Positions 1 through 12,732 of a DNA stretch of 64,000 bases are shown here, one piece after another (position 1 is the stretch's first letter; each line of letters starts with the position of its first letter). The notes beneath the pieces are model-generated. The model was not told the origin of the DNA, made no database searches, and saw only the letters and a list, made by a program, of their open reading frames with translations. Location of the stretch: positions 1,674,001 to 1,738,000 of the forward strand of contig JAFCMP010000547.1 of NCBI GenBank assembly GCA_017506865.1, given 5' to 3'. A program made the translations under genes and the position numbers. Origin of the DNA: Tribonema minus. Its lineage: Eukaryota > Sar > Xanthophyceae > Tribonematales > Tribonemataceae.

Positions 1-63
1 GGCCCACCATGCACACGCTACTCGTATGCCGGCACGCGGCTAACGGCACTTCGCATCCAGCAC

Positions 64-360
64 TTGTACTACATGTTGGAGGTTGCCATAGGCGCAGACT
101 GCTGCCGGTTGCTTCTGCTGGAGAACGTGCCCGGCTTGCAGAGCGCGCCCGAGCTCACGGAGTTCTTGCATTGCGCTCACCACAACGGCTTTACGTTACA
201 GGAGGCGCTGTACATTTGTGGGGACGACGCGCACCTTGCGAAAAGGTGCCATCGCGTTTTCTATGTGCTAGCGCGGCCCGGCAGCGGGGAGCATGACAGC
301 GCGCACATGCGCGCGTCCATGGCGCACGCGCGCGAGCTATTGGCCTTGCCAAGGCCAGAG
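64..360 (+). pseudogene. C5 DNA methyltransferase-like domain of the gypsy element
   Basis: The reading frame carries LLLLENVPGLQ, which matches motif VI (ENV) of cytosine-C5 methyltransferases. About 40 residues later comes an RCHRVFYVLA stretch that matches motif VIII (QxRxR followed by hydrophobic residues). The spacing fits the family, in which a GY/GF-type segment lies between the two motifs, here NGFTLQEAL. The stretch is upstream of reverse transcriptase, the same place as the similar domain at about 18170-18420 on the minus strand. The N-terminal part lies outside the window. The family call rests on motif reading only and this is part of a fossil element. Confidence 0.6.
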
Positions 361-1538
361 CCTCATACGAGTCAGTGCGTGAGGTCACCGGCGACGTACC
401 CGACAGCAGTGGTCAGCAGCGGCAGTTCTTCACGTCAGTTCGCCGCAACCGTCTCTCCAAGCAGGTCTACAGCATGGACGGACCAGCGGCGACTACGCGC
501 GGCAGCACCTACCGCCGCGACCCCAAGCCAACTGGTGTATAGTGCACCATGTGTCCAAAGGATGCCACTCAAGACCCGGCCGAGTTTGCGCGCGATGAGC
601 ATCTGCCGTGGTCAGCACTGCGCGCAGTTCACAGCTCTCCTGCCACGTACAAGTGGGATGCGCCGAAAGCCGGCGACGTCGCCACATATGCGCAGTACCT
701 TGCCAATGCGTGGCGCCGCGCATGGCGGAGCTGGTTGGTGACATCTTGCAGCAGAGTGGCGTCTTCCATGACGCTGCAGAGCAAGCGGCGCGGCCCCTGC
801 CACCCGAGATTCAGACGCTGATCAACACCGGCACGCACATCACTTTCGGCACGTACGGCGTCAAGCTCGCAGCTGCAGCACGGCAGCGCATGCGCGACAT
901 GGCGGCAGGTGCTGCCACGTCGGCATCGCCTAGCGCTCCCGACAAGGTGCGTGCAGCAACAGCGCAGCCCGTGGCACCGGCGGATGACACAGCACCATCC
1001 CCCGTGCGCGCGCCGCGCGCTGTGGGAAGCCACAACAGCGGCGCGCGCAGCAGCGGCAGCAGCGGCGGCGTCGGCAGCGCCAGCAGCAGCAGCGGCGGCA
1101 GCAGCGGCGCCTGCGCCAGAGTCAGCAGCGCCTGCGCCGGAGGCAGCAGCGGCGGCGGCACCGACGCCCACTTGTTCGCACCACACGCGCGTGGCTCCTG
1201 CCGCGGCGGCACCTGTGAGGCATCAGCTCGCACTTCAACGCACGGTGCGCACGCTGCGGCCTCGGCGCGGCGGTGGCGCCGGCAACAACATCATCACCTG
1301 CGCGCAGAAGTAAGGCGGCGGTTCTCACAGCAGCAGCAGCTGCGCATGCCCATCATTGCCTACTTTAATGCGCGCTGCGGCGGCGGCGCCTGCCGCAGCG
1401 GCGGCACATGGCACTTCTTTGGGGGGGGGTGAAGGTGGTGGCAATGCGCTCAGCGGCATCTTTTCGCTGGACATGCGCACGGAGGAGTGGAGCCGCACTA
1501 GCGACACGGGCACTGACGCGGACGCTTGAGCGGCTCCC

Positions 1539-3027
1539 ATGGACGCGGCAGCGGTGCGCGAGGCGCTGCAGCAGCAGCTGGGTGAGTCGATCTCCTTTGA
1601 ACCAGAGCAGGGGGATGCAAAAGTGCATATACCTGATAGTGGTGGCGTTGCTTTGGGGACTTATGCTCACATAGACCCCAAGGTGAATGCAGCACTAGAC
1701 AAGGCTCGCGAGTGCTTGCCAGCTCATATGTTGGCATTGCGCGTGGACCTTGAGGGGTGGAATGCGGACCAAATGGCGCGGCTGTGCTCCATGTTGGCAG
1801 AATATGCCAGCAACACCTTCTCTAAGAACAAGTGGGATGTAGGGTTCTGTGATGCCCTGCCTTTCCGCCTTAAGTTAAGGGAGGGCACTATGCCATGCCA
1901 CGACCGCCCCTACAGGTACTCCCCTGCGATGACGGCACTCATCAAGGTTGAGATTGACAAGCTGCTTGCGGCTGGCATCAGACGGCCCTTCCTGTCCAAC
2001 TGGGCATCCCCTGTAGTGGCAGTGCTCAAGCCAGACGGCACAGCACGAATCACTGTCAACCACAAGAAGCTCGACGCCCAGACGATAGTGCCACAGATAC
2101 GCATCCCTAACATTGAGGACTTGCTCAACAGTCTTGGTGTCCTCTGTCTTCAGCACTATGGACATCACGAGTGGCTACTTCACCTCTGCCATCAGCCCTG
2201 ACGCCACCCCCCTCACCGCTATGGTGACCTCGTTCGGCCTTTATGAGTGGTTGCACTGCCCCCAGGGCGCCGTCGGTGCGCCTGGACATTTCACACGCCT
2301 CATGCAGACAGTGCTCGCGGGCCTTAATCGCGTACAGCCGTACATTGATGACGTCATAGTGTCGAGCACATCCATTGATCAGCACCTCAGCAACCTGGGG
2401 GGTGTCTTTGCCCGTTTTGAGCAGCACGGTATGAAGTTGGCCCCCGCCAAGCTCCACGTAGGCTGCAAGCACATCAAGTTTCTGGGCCACATTGTTGGCG
2501 TAGATGGCATCAGGCCTGATCCTTCTGAATTTCAAGCCCTGCTAGAAATGCCTGAACCCAGCGACCTCTTGCAGCTGCGCGCGTGGCTACGCCTCGCCAA
2601 CTACTACCGTCGCTTTGTGCGCGGCATGGCTCAGCTAGTAGCCCCTCTCACCACTCGAATGGCGAAAGGCCCGGAGTTCAACATCAGCAGCAAGCAGCGG
2701 CGCGCCATGCGCGCTGTCAACGAGGCATTGGCGCTGCACACCGTCATGCGCTACCCTGACTATGCTGCTGCCGCCAGCGGCGTACGCCCCTTCATCCTCG
2801 CCATCGACACCTGCAAGTAGGGCTCCAGCGCTGTGCTGTCACAGGCTGACGCCGACGGCGTCGAGCAGCCCATAGCCTTCACCTCGCGCGCGACGCTGTC
2901 CAACGAGCACAACTGGTCTACCACGGACTTGGAGGCTGGCGCGCACGCATACGGCCTAGAGGCCGTCGACGCCCACCGCCTTGAGGCACTCGCAACCGGC
3001 GAGTACTTGGAGGTTTGCATGCTCTGA
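1539..3027 (+). pseudogene. gypsy reverse transcriptase and RNase H remains
   Basis: RT motifs are plain: an SNWASPVVAVLKPDG-type motif, YIDDVIV (the YxDD catalytic box), and the KFLGHIVG and LRLANYYRRFV segments that follow RT in Ty3/gypsy elements. An RNase H-like stretch with AFTSRATLSNEHNWSTTDLEA follows. These are standard Ty3/gypsy pol parts. The region is a fossil and is not one intact reading frame. Confidence 0.85.
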
Positions 3028-3056
3028 GTCATTGTTGACGCATTGCAAGGGGCGGC

Positions 3057-5059
3057 GTGGGGGAGCTTGCTGCTGTGTCGGAGACGGCGGGTGTGGCTCC
3101 GGGCGCATGCGATGCGTTTGCCCAGCACGAGGAGCTGGGGCGGCTTACCCCCGGTGACTGGCAGCGTGAGCAGTGCGCGGATGAGCAGCTTGGCGCGCCA
3201 CATGCCTTCTTGGCCGATGTCGCGCTCCCTCATGACGCGGCGCTTGCGGCGCTTGCTACGCAGGTGAAGCAATGGGCACAGCACTGCACTCTGCGCGCCT
3301 GTGGAGACAGTCAGCTGCTAGTGCGCAACCCCCGTGACGCCCCCAACGTCGCGCAGATTGTCGCGCCCCGCTGCTTGCACGCCCTTGTTCTGGATGCCTT
3401 TCACGGTAGTGCATGGGCAGGTCATCAGGGCATCAAACGCACTCTAGAGCGTGTACGTGCACATTGTTGGTGGCCTAGTTGGACGCGCACAGTCAACTAC
3501 TGGGTTAGTCATTGCTGGCCTTGCCAGGCGTACAAGAACACTGGCAAACTCTCGCGCCACCCCCTCGTTTGGCGGGAGAGACCCCCCTTTCCATTTCATA
3601 CCGTCGCTATCGACCATTTTGGCCCGCTGCCCCTCAGTAACAGCGGCCACGCCTACATTCTAGTAATCATGGACTTGTATAGTGGCTGCTAGTGGGTATG
3701 GTGCTATCCTAGAAACCCCAGACAACTTCAACTCTGTTGCCACGGCTCACATCTTAGTCAACCAGCACAGCACACTCCATGGCACACCTGCCAAACTCCT
3801 AAGCGATAGAGGCAGCATCTTTATGTCCGAGTCGGCCCTTGCGCGCGCATCCTATCAGCAAATGGGTACGCGCAAGCTGAGCACTACCGCATACCACCCT
3901 GAGTGTATCGGCAAGTGCAAACGCTTCATGCAAGAGCTTACACAAATATTCAACAAGTTGGCAATGACGGTTGATAGTGCAGCGGGGGATTGGCCAGACT
4001 GGTTGCCTCATATTGCTTGTGCGCACAACACGGCACACAACCGCGCAACCGGCGCGACTCCATACCCTACTTGCCACCGGTCGTGAGGCCCACTATGCCT
4101 TACATCTCCTACTAGGCAGGTTGCAGAAGCCCATAGCACCCCCAGGCACGAGCCCTTCCGTAGCTGACCTTGTAAAGGAGCTCACACAGCGCCAGCGCGC
4201 CGCGCACGATGTTGCTGCTCAGCGGCATGCGCTGTGTCGCGCCCGTGTGCTGCGGGACAACGAGGCGCTCGCGCGCGCTTTTGGCTTGCGCACACACTAC
4301 GCGGCTGCCGCAGGCGAGCGCGTGTGGTACTACCATGCGCCGCGCACGTATGCTGCCGCCGGCGACATCGACCTCAACCCTACTTCACCTACGTCCGGCA
4401 CGCCACTTCGGACCTTGTTAAGCAAGAAGGTGCTCAATCGTTGGCAGGGCCCCTATCGGGTCCTCGCCGTCGGTCCAAGCGTCTTCGGCGGCAAGCCGGT
4501 GCAATCCGGTGTGCTGGTCATCGACATGAAGGAGCGCCCCACGCGTGTCACGCGCCACCTGGTCAAGCTGTGCCGTGACCCCGCCAACGACAGCGAGGGA
4601 CCGCCCGGTGCGCTTCCAGCCGGCTTTGCCCGCTACCTGCTGGCCAAGCATTGGCACGGCCGATCGCCCGGCTCACTCTCTGCTGATGACGTGATCGCCG
4701 ACCCTGAGCGTCACGGAGTGGAGGCAGTGCTGCGCCATCGCCTTGTTGTGGACGCGCGGCGGCCGCGGGCAGCGCCTACAGTACCTCGTACGCTGGGATG
4801 GCGTCGTTGCCAACTCTTGGGAAGACGCGTTCAACATGGACGCGTGCCCTGCGGCGTTGCACGAGTACTGGACCACGCTGAGCCGCGCCGCCGACCTGCG
4901 CGACGACTTCGCGATCGACGGCGCCGGCACGGAGGTCGTCAGGCGGGAGCTGCGCAAGGCGGAGAAGCGGCGTGGCATCGGAGGCATCTTAGCTGTGTGT
5001 GGGCGGGGGTCATACGAGCTTGCGCCCGGCGCGCATGTTGTCATATCGGCACCCAGTAG
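3057..5059 (+). pseudogene. gypsy integrase with chromodomain-like tail, remains
   Basis: The integrase zinc-binding part is visible as HGSAWAGHQGIKRTLERV followed by CWPCQAY. The catalytic core shows the AIDHFGPLP segment, LSDRGSIF and a YHPECIGKCKR segment. The GPY/F-type module is seen as RWQGPYRVLAVG, followed by VTRHLVKLC. A chromodomain-like LVRWDGVVANSWEDAFN lies near 4770-4880, which is why I place the element in the chromovirus branch. Fossil. Confidence 0.8.
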
Positions 5060-5328
5060 CAAGGCCGCCTTGCTCAGCACCGCTGTCAAGGGTACACAGA
5101 TCATGACTTGTGTTCAAACAATCGACAACAGGTCACTACACATGATGTATGGTATTGCATGTGATAAATGGTGCCAATCTGCTTGTGTGCACATCACAAC
5201 ATGTAGGATCTGCACCTTGCAGCTCTGGTGTTCAAGTCGATGTTGGCCCTGATCATTTTCGCACTCAGCACACGAAGGGTACATTGAGTTCAGTGTCAAA
5301 AACACTCATAATTTATTGATGTGTTATG

Positions 5329-6084
5329 TCAAAATGGTTGAGAAAAGTTGGAGTGGAGTTTGAGCGACAAAATTTGTGTGACGCTGCAGATTGAAAAGCC
5401 ACGAGAAATGCATCTTTCGACGTGGTTGCATGCACTTGTCTGAACCATCTCGCGCGACCGAAGGTGTGTTGCTTGTTGAGTGTGGGCAGCTTGCAGCACG
5501 TTGAGGTCATCCAGGAAAGCGCAGTGCGGGGCTGGCGGTTCCGCTGTGCTGTGGCCGCAGGCCGGCATACTGCCGGGCGTCGCATTCACTCCATCAGGGT
5601 AGAAGAGTAGGAAGGCCGCTGCCACTGCAAAGTACAGCGGCCCTAGAGGGTGCCCTTGCTGGCACCCTAGGTGGGAGCAGATAATGCGAGCTTCACCGTT
5701 CACCTCCACTCGCATCTCTGGGGCAGTGTCACCACAGTATACGGACTCAAAGTGCGGGAGCAGCTCCGGACAGAAGAGCATAAGTCCCCGCACAATGGCG
5801 GCGCGATCCACACTGTTAAATGCGTTCTCACAGTCCAGCTGGATTGTGGTGCCATACAGCTCGTGCCACACGCGCGCGCGCGCTGCCACATGCTCGACGC
5901 CAGACCGGTATCCTACGCCAAACTGCGACATGGAGGCCAGCAGCCCCGATATTTTGCCCTTAACACTCCGTGCCGCTGTGGACCCGAGGAGTCTGCGCCA
6001 GACACTGGAGCAGGCGATCGGACGCCGCTTCTGTCCTATGCCTGAGAGGGCCGCGGCGCGGAGAAGCCGTGCTTGCTTGTACAC
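5329..6084 (-). pseudogene. LINE-type (non-LTR) reverse transcriptase fragment
   Basis: A 251-residue open frame carries non-LTR RT motifs in order: RPIACSSVWRRL (residues 21-32), SQFGVGYRSGVEHV (53-66), LDCENAFNSVDR (83-94, the catalytic Asp motif), CQQGHPLGPL (141-150) and FLDDLNVL (190-197, the YxDD-equivalent box with Phe at the first position). After the FLDD box the similarity stops, so thumb, endonuclease and tail are missing, and no 5' part is seen beyond 6084. It is a truncated copy lying between the gypsy element and repeat DNA. Which LINE clade it belongs to cannot be told by eye. Confidence 0.75.
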
Positions 6085-6340
6085 ACTGTATGGCAGTCCA
6101 CCGCCTGGCGGGGCTGTATTAGAACAACTTCAAATTACTGATACTTGAAGTTCAAAGTATGAAATGCATGGCCAGTGAAGGTGGATACGTCGGCAGGCTC
6201 AGCACACAAATGCAATCATCAAATCCAAGAAAGAGCACACACGAGAGTCTAAGACAAATGAAGCTGGAAACGGGCTCAGCACAACCTTCAAGTTTGACAT
6301 TCTATGCTGAACTTCCAGTAATTGAATAATTGAACCAGAA

Positions 6341-6543
6341 GTTTGACTAATCGGCCTTCGTTACTTCATCACATCATGGCAAATATACAATCACTACTGA
6401 CTTGTGTGACTTCATCACATCATGGCAAATATACAATCACTACTGACTTGTGTGTTCGATTGCAGAGTTTGACTAATCGGCCTTCGTTACTTCATCACAT
6501 CATGGCAAATAAACAATCACTACTGACTTGTGTGTTCGATTGC
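6341..6543. repeat. Tandem repeat, 46-bp core inside a longer unit
   Basis: A 46-bp unit beginning acttcatcacatcatggc lies at 6363-6408, 6409-6454 and 6489-6534. Copies one and three are preceded by the same gtttgactaatcggccttcg (6341-6360 and 6467-6486), and copies two and three are followed by ttcgattgc. This suggests two nested duplication events. Copies differ at very few positions, so the array is recent. No gene function is seen. Confidence 0.9.
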
Positions 6544-6690
6544 CTTGTCTCATAACAAAGTCTAACACGTGAGAGGTTTCCATACTGAACACCCATGCCT
6601 CGAACGCTTAAAAGCTTGCACACCGAAGTCTTCTGACTACTTATAGTACTGTGGATACTATCATAATGGTAGCACTGTCTAAACTTCAAT

Positions 6691-6794
6691 TGACTCGCGG
6701 CCAATTGCCGCAGCAGCAGCGACCACGGTTATTGGTGGAAGGCATTCACTGACAATTTGACGGCTACCACACCTTGTCACCTAGAGCCCTACGA
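6691..6794 (+). repeat. Dispersed short repeat family A, copy 1
   Basis: About 100 bp beginning tgactcgcggccaattgc, with a gcagcagcagcgaccac core and the end ccttgtcacctagagcc then ctacga. Related copies lie at 35882-35974 (same strand) and 40332-40424 (opposite strand). I see no clear tRNA-type internal promoter boxes, so calling it a SINE would be a guess. Confidence 0.75.
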
Positions 6795-7040
6795 AGTTCA
6801 ACTTTGATTTGATTGCACCACAAGGCTTCTCTCTACCTTCAACTTCGAAAGTTTGCAAACCACAGGGCGTGCCACAGATCGGCGCCGGCAGAACCCAGAC
6901 ATCATGATGGTGGATCGCCCCACTGGCAGGAGCTACACTTCAACTTGAAGTTGACAAGGCGTTGTAAGGGTTGGATCATTGCTGTGCTTACATGCCATAT
7001 ACTGGATGCCTCACACGGCACAGCGGATTGCACGTACAAG

Positions 7041-7390
7041 AGGATTGAATTGCGAAAAAAACGTGTCCCGGACCTGAGTTGGGAAAACGAGACCCAGCAT
7101 CAAACCACTTTGTCAAAGTCTGGTTAAACCCTGCCCAGCGTTCGATGCTCAATTTCAACATAATGTTGAGGTCAATAGGTGAAGTGCCCACTGTTGAAGT
7201 TCACAGTTGAGGTTAATGTTCGATTCCAAGTTCAACATGGTATCTCAAGATCCTGATGTAGATTTTTCTTTTTGCTACATTATTTATAAACATTTGGGGA
7301 TGACTACTACACCCACATCATTACAGTTGAGAAAAGTCTATTTGCAGAGTTCACAGCTGTGAGCCCCGTTTTGAATTCAGGTCCTGTTTT
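7041..7390 (+). repeat. Dispersed repeat family B, copy 1
   Basis: This stretch matches the reverse complement of 26970-27420 over some 350 bp with substitutions and small gaps. Shared landmarks are gagacccagcatcaaaccac, cagcgttcgatgctc, ataggtgaagtgccca, and a right end with ttttgaattcaggtcctg. Copy 2 is bounded by inverted repeats; copy 1 lacks them. It has no coding capacity and is probably a non-autonomous element. Confidence 0.75.
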
Positions 7391-10300
7391 TCGAAAAATT
7401 CCTCAACTTGAAAGTGTTAATATAATCATTGACCAATGATGATATCCTCAGGTTAACACAATTGTGGCCATGGGCGGCGAATCTAAACGCGTTGGCACAA
7501 TTGCCATGATGGCGTGAAAAGGACTTGGATGACAATGTCAAAAAGTGACGCAAAGGCAAGTTGCTACTCAGGCTGTAACAGGCGCCTTCCCCGTGTCGCA
7601 CCGAATTTTGAACTGCCAGACTGCCAGTTACTGCTCATGAGTTGCGCTCACTGTGGCACCAAAAACGCACGGTTCGAACGATCTACTCGAAGTTCAAATT
7701 TCTTTAGGCTGATCATCAGGACTTGCCAATGGGTACTACCTTCAGCAGTTCAAGTTGAACTTGAATTGATGCTCAAATTCAACACTTTTTCAAAGTTTGA
7801 GCTTCAGAACTTCGAATTGAATGTCAACATGCTCAGCCTCAGAGTCTGCAAGCCAACTTGAACAGTAACTGCACAGTAATGGTTACGCCGTACGGTGACT
7901 TCAACATCCGATGAGCCATAGTGATACTTCAACTGCGTTGTTTGGGCTGTCAGTGAGTCATTATTTATTTAATTTGTTGGCTGTAAACTTGTGTTGCTTG
8001 CAGTGCTCTTCTAGCATCTGGGTCGCCGTCATGCCAATTACGGCGTCGCGCGTCAGAACAGGTACTTGCAGATACCGTCACGGTACCCGACAACATGCCA
8101 TGCATGTCGGGCGTACTACGCGCCATCTCTCAGACTGCAGCGCTGAGCTGCTGGCGCCGTCAGCCGCCTCCCGAGAGTCACGCAGGGCGCCGTTTCTGGT
8201 CACGGATGGCATCTGACGCCCATTTGCACATTGATGAGCTCATTTTTTTAGTTCCTAGTACTAGTAGTAACAGTGTCCTTAGCCTCTGAGAGTCTGAGAG
8301 TCTGAGAGGGGTCCTAGACTTAATCTATTGACAGAAATCTGGTGTATAAGATTTTCCACCGAGCCTGAGGTCGTTATAATCGCTGCAATCGACAACATGT
8401 TCAACTTGAAGTGGACTCAGAATTCCATAATGATTGATAAATAGCACAGTGTGACTGTGACAGTGACTGTCCAGCACTGTGACATCTGACTCAGTCTGTG
8501 GGGGTGACTGCAGTTTCATGAGTACCGGCGTGACATCCGCTGAGGGACTGCCATGGGTTAACGATAGCACCATGTGACACATCAATCTGAGACTCAATCA
8601 GCCTCACTGACAGCCGAGGACAGTAACTGTCACACTGTCAGTGACTGACAGGCTTGGACTTGGAGCTGCACGTTCACACATGCAAGCCTTGAAGCTAGTA
8701 AATCAAATACAACTAGCAGTACTTTTGCCATTGCTGTAGACTAACTTGCTAAGTAACAGTTAAACTCAAAAGTCTAACTTTATTGACAATTGTAAGTCTC
8801 GGAGGTTCTAAGACTTGAAGTTCTTAACTAAATACAAATGTCATACTACAGTTACTCAGCCTCAGGCTGAGGCTGTACAAGCGATTGTGTGCAAGGCTGC
8901 AAACATCAAGAATGAATCAGATTAGAGGGCAAAATGAAGCAGCTTCAGCTTGAATTCGTCAATGAGGCCCCTCCGCCCAGGTGTCTGCCACTGGCAATCA
9001 CGGTGTCAGTGAGTTGGACTCACTGACAGTCAGTATGAGTCTCAGCTTCAGAATCTGTCAGTGATTCCGCCTGAGATTCTGAATCAGCTGCAGTGCTGAA
9101 TGACATCAGGCCCACGGCACTTCAAAAAGTTGCATCACGTGCTGTGGCACACTCACTGACAGCACTGCTGGCAGGCAGGGTGCCACAGTGTAATTACATC
9201 ACGATGTCATGTGATGAGCATACCTGATGTCACAAATTGAAGTGTACGACCTCCCCTCAGACTGGGCTCGCCAAACACACCAAAAGGTCCGTTGCCACCG
9301 GCAGACTCAGACCAGCTTGCGGAACTTCTGCTAGAGCCTGAGGCCCTGGGCTGCAAATGAGATGAAAGAGTTCCAGAATAACGCAGTAACAGAAACTGTT
9401 GAGAACAGCCTGAGGCTAAGTCACACGAAATTGGACATCCGACCCGACGGATGATTGTGCAACATTTTTACTTCTGAATTCGATTGGTTAATAACTTAAA
9501 CTTTAAGGTACTATTATTAATTTAGTTACTACTAATAGTTGCCAACTTCATACAATTTGAAATGGCGTGAAAATGACCCCAGGCCAGACTCCATCGGATG
9601 CAAAAAAGCGACGTCAAGGCATCATGCATCTTATGATAATACCCTTGAAGTTCCTTGTGTCAAGCCAAATTGTGAACTGCACCATGATTGTTGCGTTCCA
9701 GAAAATGCACAATTCGAATGATCTATTTCATTGAACAAGCTCAAATTGAATAGAGTTGCGCAAATATTACAATACTTAGTTATTCGTTATGCCTGCTGCC
9801 AGTGGACCATCCGTTTAACTTAGTTGTTGGATTTTGTTAGTTGTTCGTTATTTCATATATATGCGTTATTATATCGTTATTGATGGATATTGATGGTTTC
9901 ACTAGCAAACTCAGCGCAACATCATGCGTGCAGGCTTCGCTGTTTACACCGCGTACTACAGTAACAAGCTCGACAACGAGCTGCAGGGGGGCATTAAATT
10001 TTGAAATTTTCAAAAATGCAAAAACAACAAATTGCCTTCAGAGGCGTCGTTAGTTATTCGTTGCACAACGAATATCAAACATCAACAACTAATGAAGCAA
10101 CCCGTGGTTTTTTGATTCGTTATGTAACTCTAAAGTTGAACTTAATTGTCAGGGCTTACCAACAGGTAACTTCAACAGCCCAACTTCAGTTGACGCTCAT
10201 AGATTCAATCTCAATTATCTCTTGAACTTGAAATGCAACTTTTTTGAACCTTTGAAAGTTCAATATCAGTATGCTCAACCTCTGAGTCAGCAAGCCGACC

Positions 10301-10921
10301 ACTACAGCAAGAAGTTCAACTATTAGTAAGTTGAGGAGGCTGAATCACCATCATACTATAGTACACATAGTTCAACTTTCACAGTGTTCAACTGACGACA
10401 ACTTGACAATGTTTGGGGCTGATCATTCAATGAAATCATGATGTGTTGGTCATTGACAAGTTGTCCTGTCAGACTGAGTGACAGACGGTCCGAGTCGGAC
10501 GGTCAGTCTCAGACTGTTTGCTACACAACTCGAATGATTGAATGTGACACTATAATATTAACAAGTACTTAAGTATACGTATATATGCACTGTCAGCCTC
10601 AGGGACGAAGCTCAGGACCTGGTTTGAACTTCATTCTATTTACAACAGAGGGGCCCTGAGTTCGATTTGGGAAAGCGGCCCACTGGCAGCCTCACTGACA
10701 GGCTGCCAGACTGAGTGAGCATCTCATCAATCACATGATTCAAACCACTCTGGCCAACATGAACTTCTTGAAGACTTAGTCTGAACGCTGCCAGACTGAC
10801 TCGGACTGCCAGCGTCTGCAGCAGCTGCATTCTACGATAATCATGATCATCCGATAATCGTGTTGAGGTTATGATGTGAAATTCAGAAATGAAGGTTACA
10901 TCACGTGGTGTTGAAGACTTA
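7391..10921. other. AT-richer repeat DNA, no gene seen
   Basis: Reading frames here are short and show no family signature. The stretch holds many variants of the word TTCAA(C/G)TTGAA, short tandem words such as a ctgagagt triplet near 8284-8308, and many cactgacag/ctgtcagtg words that form small inverted repeats. It is the left flank into which the second gypsy element inserted, and continues at 24379. Confidence 0.6.
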
Positions 10922-11319
10922 TGTGGTGACTGGGTGGTGTCCCAGCTCACAGTGTTGACTCTTCAGGAGTGAGGAACTGCTCCATTGCTCCAGTTACAGC
11001 CCAAAGCCTGCGAATGTTGCCTTGAGAAAGCAGCGGCGCTTGCAACTACTCCCTCCAGATACCAAGTGCCATGGCGCCGGTAAACGTGGCGGTGCAAAAG
11101 CCGACAAAAGCCTTCCTTAAAGCATGTAGATCGGTTTCTGATCATTAGGCGAACACAAGCACAAATGCAGCTGAGCGCTGCTGCCATTTCAACTTGAGGT
11201 GACTGTTGTACAAACACGGGCACAACTCTCCAACTGAGCCCTGGCCACCTCAAGGCGTGCTACGTGCTGCCAACACACATCTATCATCCTAATGCACGTT
11301 AATATGCCGCTTCACGACA
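10922..11319 (-). repeat. 3' LTR of the gypsy element
   Basis: 398 bp, from TGTGGTGACTGGG to CTTCACGACA on the plus strand. It matches 23981-24378 at all but one position by eye. Confidence 0.93.
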
Positions 11320-11338
11320 AACGCCCCCATCCATGACG
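11320..11338 (-). promoter_or_regulatory. Polypurine-tract-like sequence next to the 3' LTR
   Basis: On the minus strand the bases just before the 3' LTR read atggatgggggcgtt. A G-rich purine run directly before the LTR is the usual plus-strand primer site in LTR elements. Assigned by position and composition. Confidence 0.55.
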
Positions 11339-12732
11339 TCATCGACCGTCTGGATCAAATAACAGTGAAGCGTGCATAAGGAGCTACTGCAAGCCCGGCC
11401 TACCGCAAATAAGCAATGCAAATCCTCAGCAGATACAGCACGCCTGGCACCACTTTACTGCGCGCCAAGTGTTGTCGATGCGATTGCAACACCTGATTGC
11501 GCATCACAAGCAGATACTACCCCTCTAGGCGGCGGCTGCGGCTACACGGTGGCGGTGACACCGGCAGCGGCAGAGCAACACCATATGTTGACGTCATGGT
11601 GCTGAAATAACAGAGGGGAGCACTGCCAGTGTGTGGCTATATGCCTCTAATGCTGCACCCGTCAAAGAGGCTGCACCACTTACATACGCCCCGGTAATTG
11701 CCTAGTAGTACACAAGCAAACAAACGCACAACCTGCGATGCAAACAAGCAATCCACACTACTGCGCCCCCGCTTGAGGCACTCACGCAACCCCCGCACTA
11801 CTGCGCTCCCGCCTGAGGCACTCGCGCAACCCCCCACTACACCCCGTGTCATGCACGCCCTGTTATAGGGATATAACCCCTCCCCAACCCCTAAAAGGTC
11901 AACATAACGTAGGCGGTGCCTTAAGGTGCGCGCTGGTAGACGCGACTATGCACCTGCTGGAGAAAACGATACACCTGGCGCCTACTCTCCCCGCGTTTCC
12001 TTGAACGTTACAGGAAAGAGGCTGGAAGTTCGGCTGCGGTCAGTCTCATGACATATGGCCCGAGTTCCCGCGCGCTACCAACCAGGCTGACGTCCAATTC
12101 CCCCCATGACGCCCCCCCCAAATCGCCGGCTACACTGGCCACGTCCCCTGCTCCAGGCCGTAGCAGTGCTCAGCAACGTGAGGAGCACTGCACAAGCCGC
12201 GCGGCGCAGCAGCTCGCATGCGTGCCCGCCCTGACTCTCACAGTACGCCCCCAAGCTCTTGGCACTGCTCAGCAACTTGCTTTGCATGCCGTAGCTAGGC
12301 CATACTATGCAACCCCAGTCCGCCCAGGCCCGTCAAGTTGACAGCGCTCAGCAGCTCGCATGAGTGCGTCCCAAACAGCTTAGTCCCCAATCCGCCTCCG
12401 GGCCTGGGGCAGCGCTCAGCGACTGATTGAGGCTGCCCTTGCCTTGGCAGTGCTCAGCAACTCGCTGGAGCACGCACTGCGCCGTGTGGTAACTCACTCA
12501 CACTTGCGCTAGGCCAATAGCTGAAGTTGAAGCGCCCTTGCTGAAGTTGAGCTGGTGGTTGAAGTTGAAAGGTCCTTCGCTTGAAAATCTCGTCACCGGT
12601 AGATGCGCATGTAGAACGCCCGCCGCTGCGCGCCAAGACTCCGTCTTCACCTCACATGACACTCCTCCTGAAACATGCGGCACGCAAGGCGCGGGGTAGG
12701 GAACGCTGCCAAACAACAAGACTTGGATATTT
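11339..12732 (-). other. Untranslated 3' region of the gypsy element
   Basis: About 1.4 kb between the integrase frame and the 3' LTR with no recognisable coding sequence. It holds a near-perfect tandem pair at about 11757-11840 (ctactgcgc(c/t)cccgc then tgaggcactc) and several scattered copies of the word gctcagcaactcgc between about 12160 and 12470. Confidence 0.6.

Larger units (their letters stand above)
1..5260 (+). mobile_element. Ty3/gypsy chromovirus-like element, broken, cut by window edge
   Basis: Recognisable parts in order are a C5-methyltransferase-like stretch (about 64-360), a low-complexity Ser/Ala-rich linker (about 900-1500), reverse transcriptase (about 1600-2750), RNase H (about 2800-3030), integrase with zinc-binding and catalytic parts (about 3280-4080), and an integrase tail ending in a chromodomain-like stretch (about 4770-4880). 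This order is that of Ty3/gypsy chromoviruses. The element is a fossil with roughly half a dozen breaks. Its 5' LTR and gag lie outside the window, and I see no LTR at the 3' side, so the right border (about 5260) is approximate. It is older than the element at 10922-24378. Confidence 0.85.
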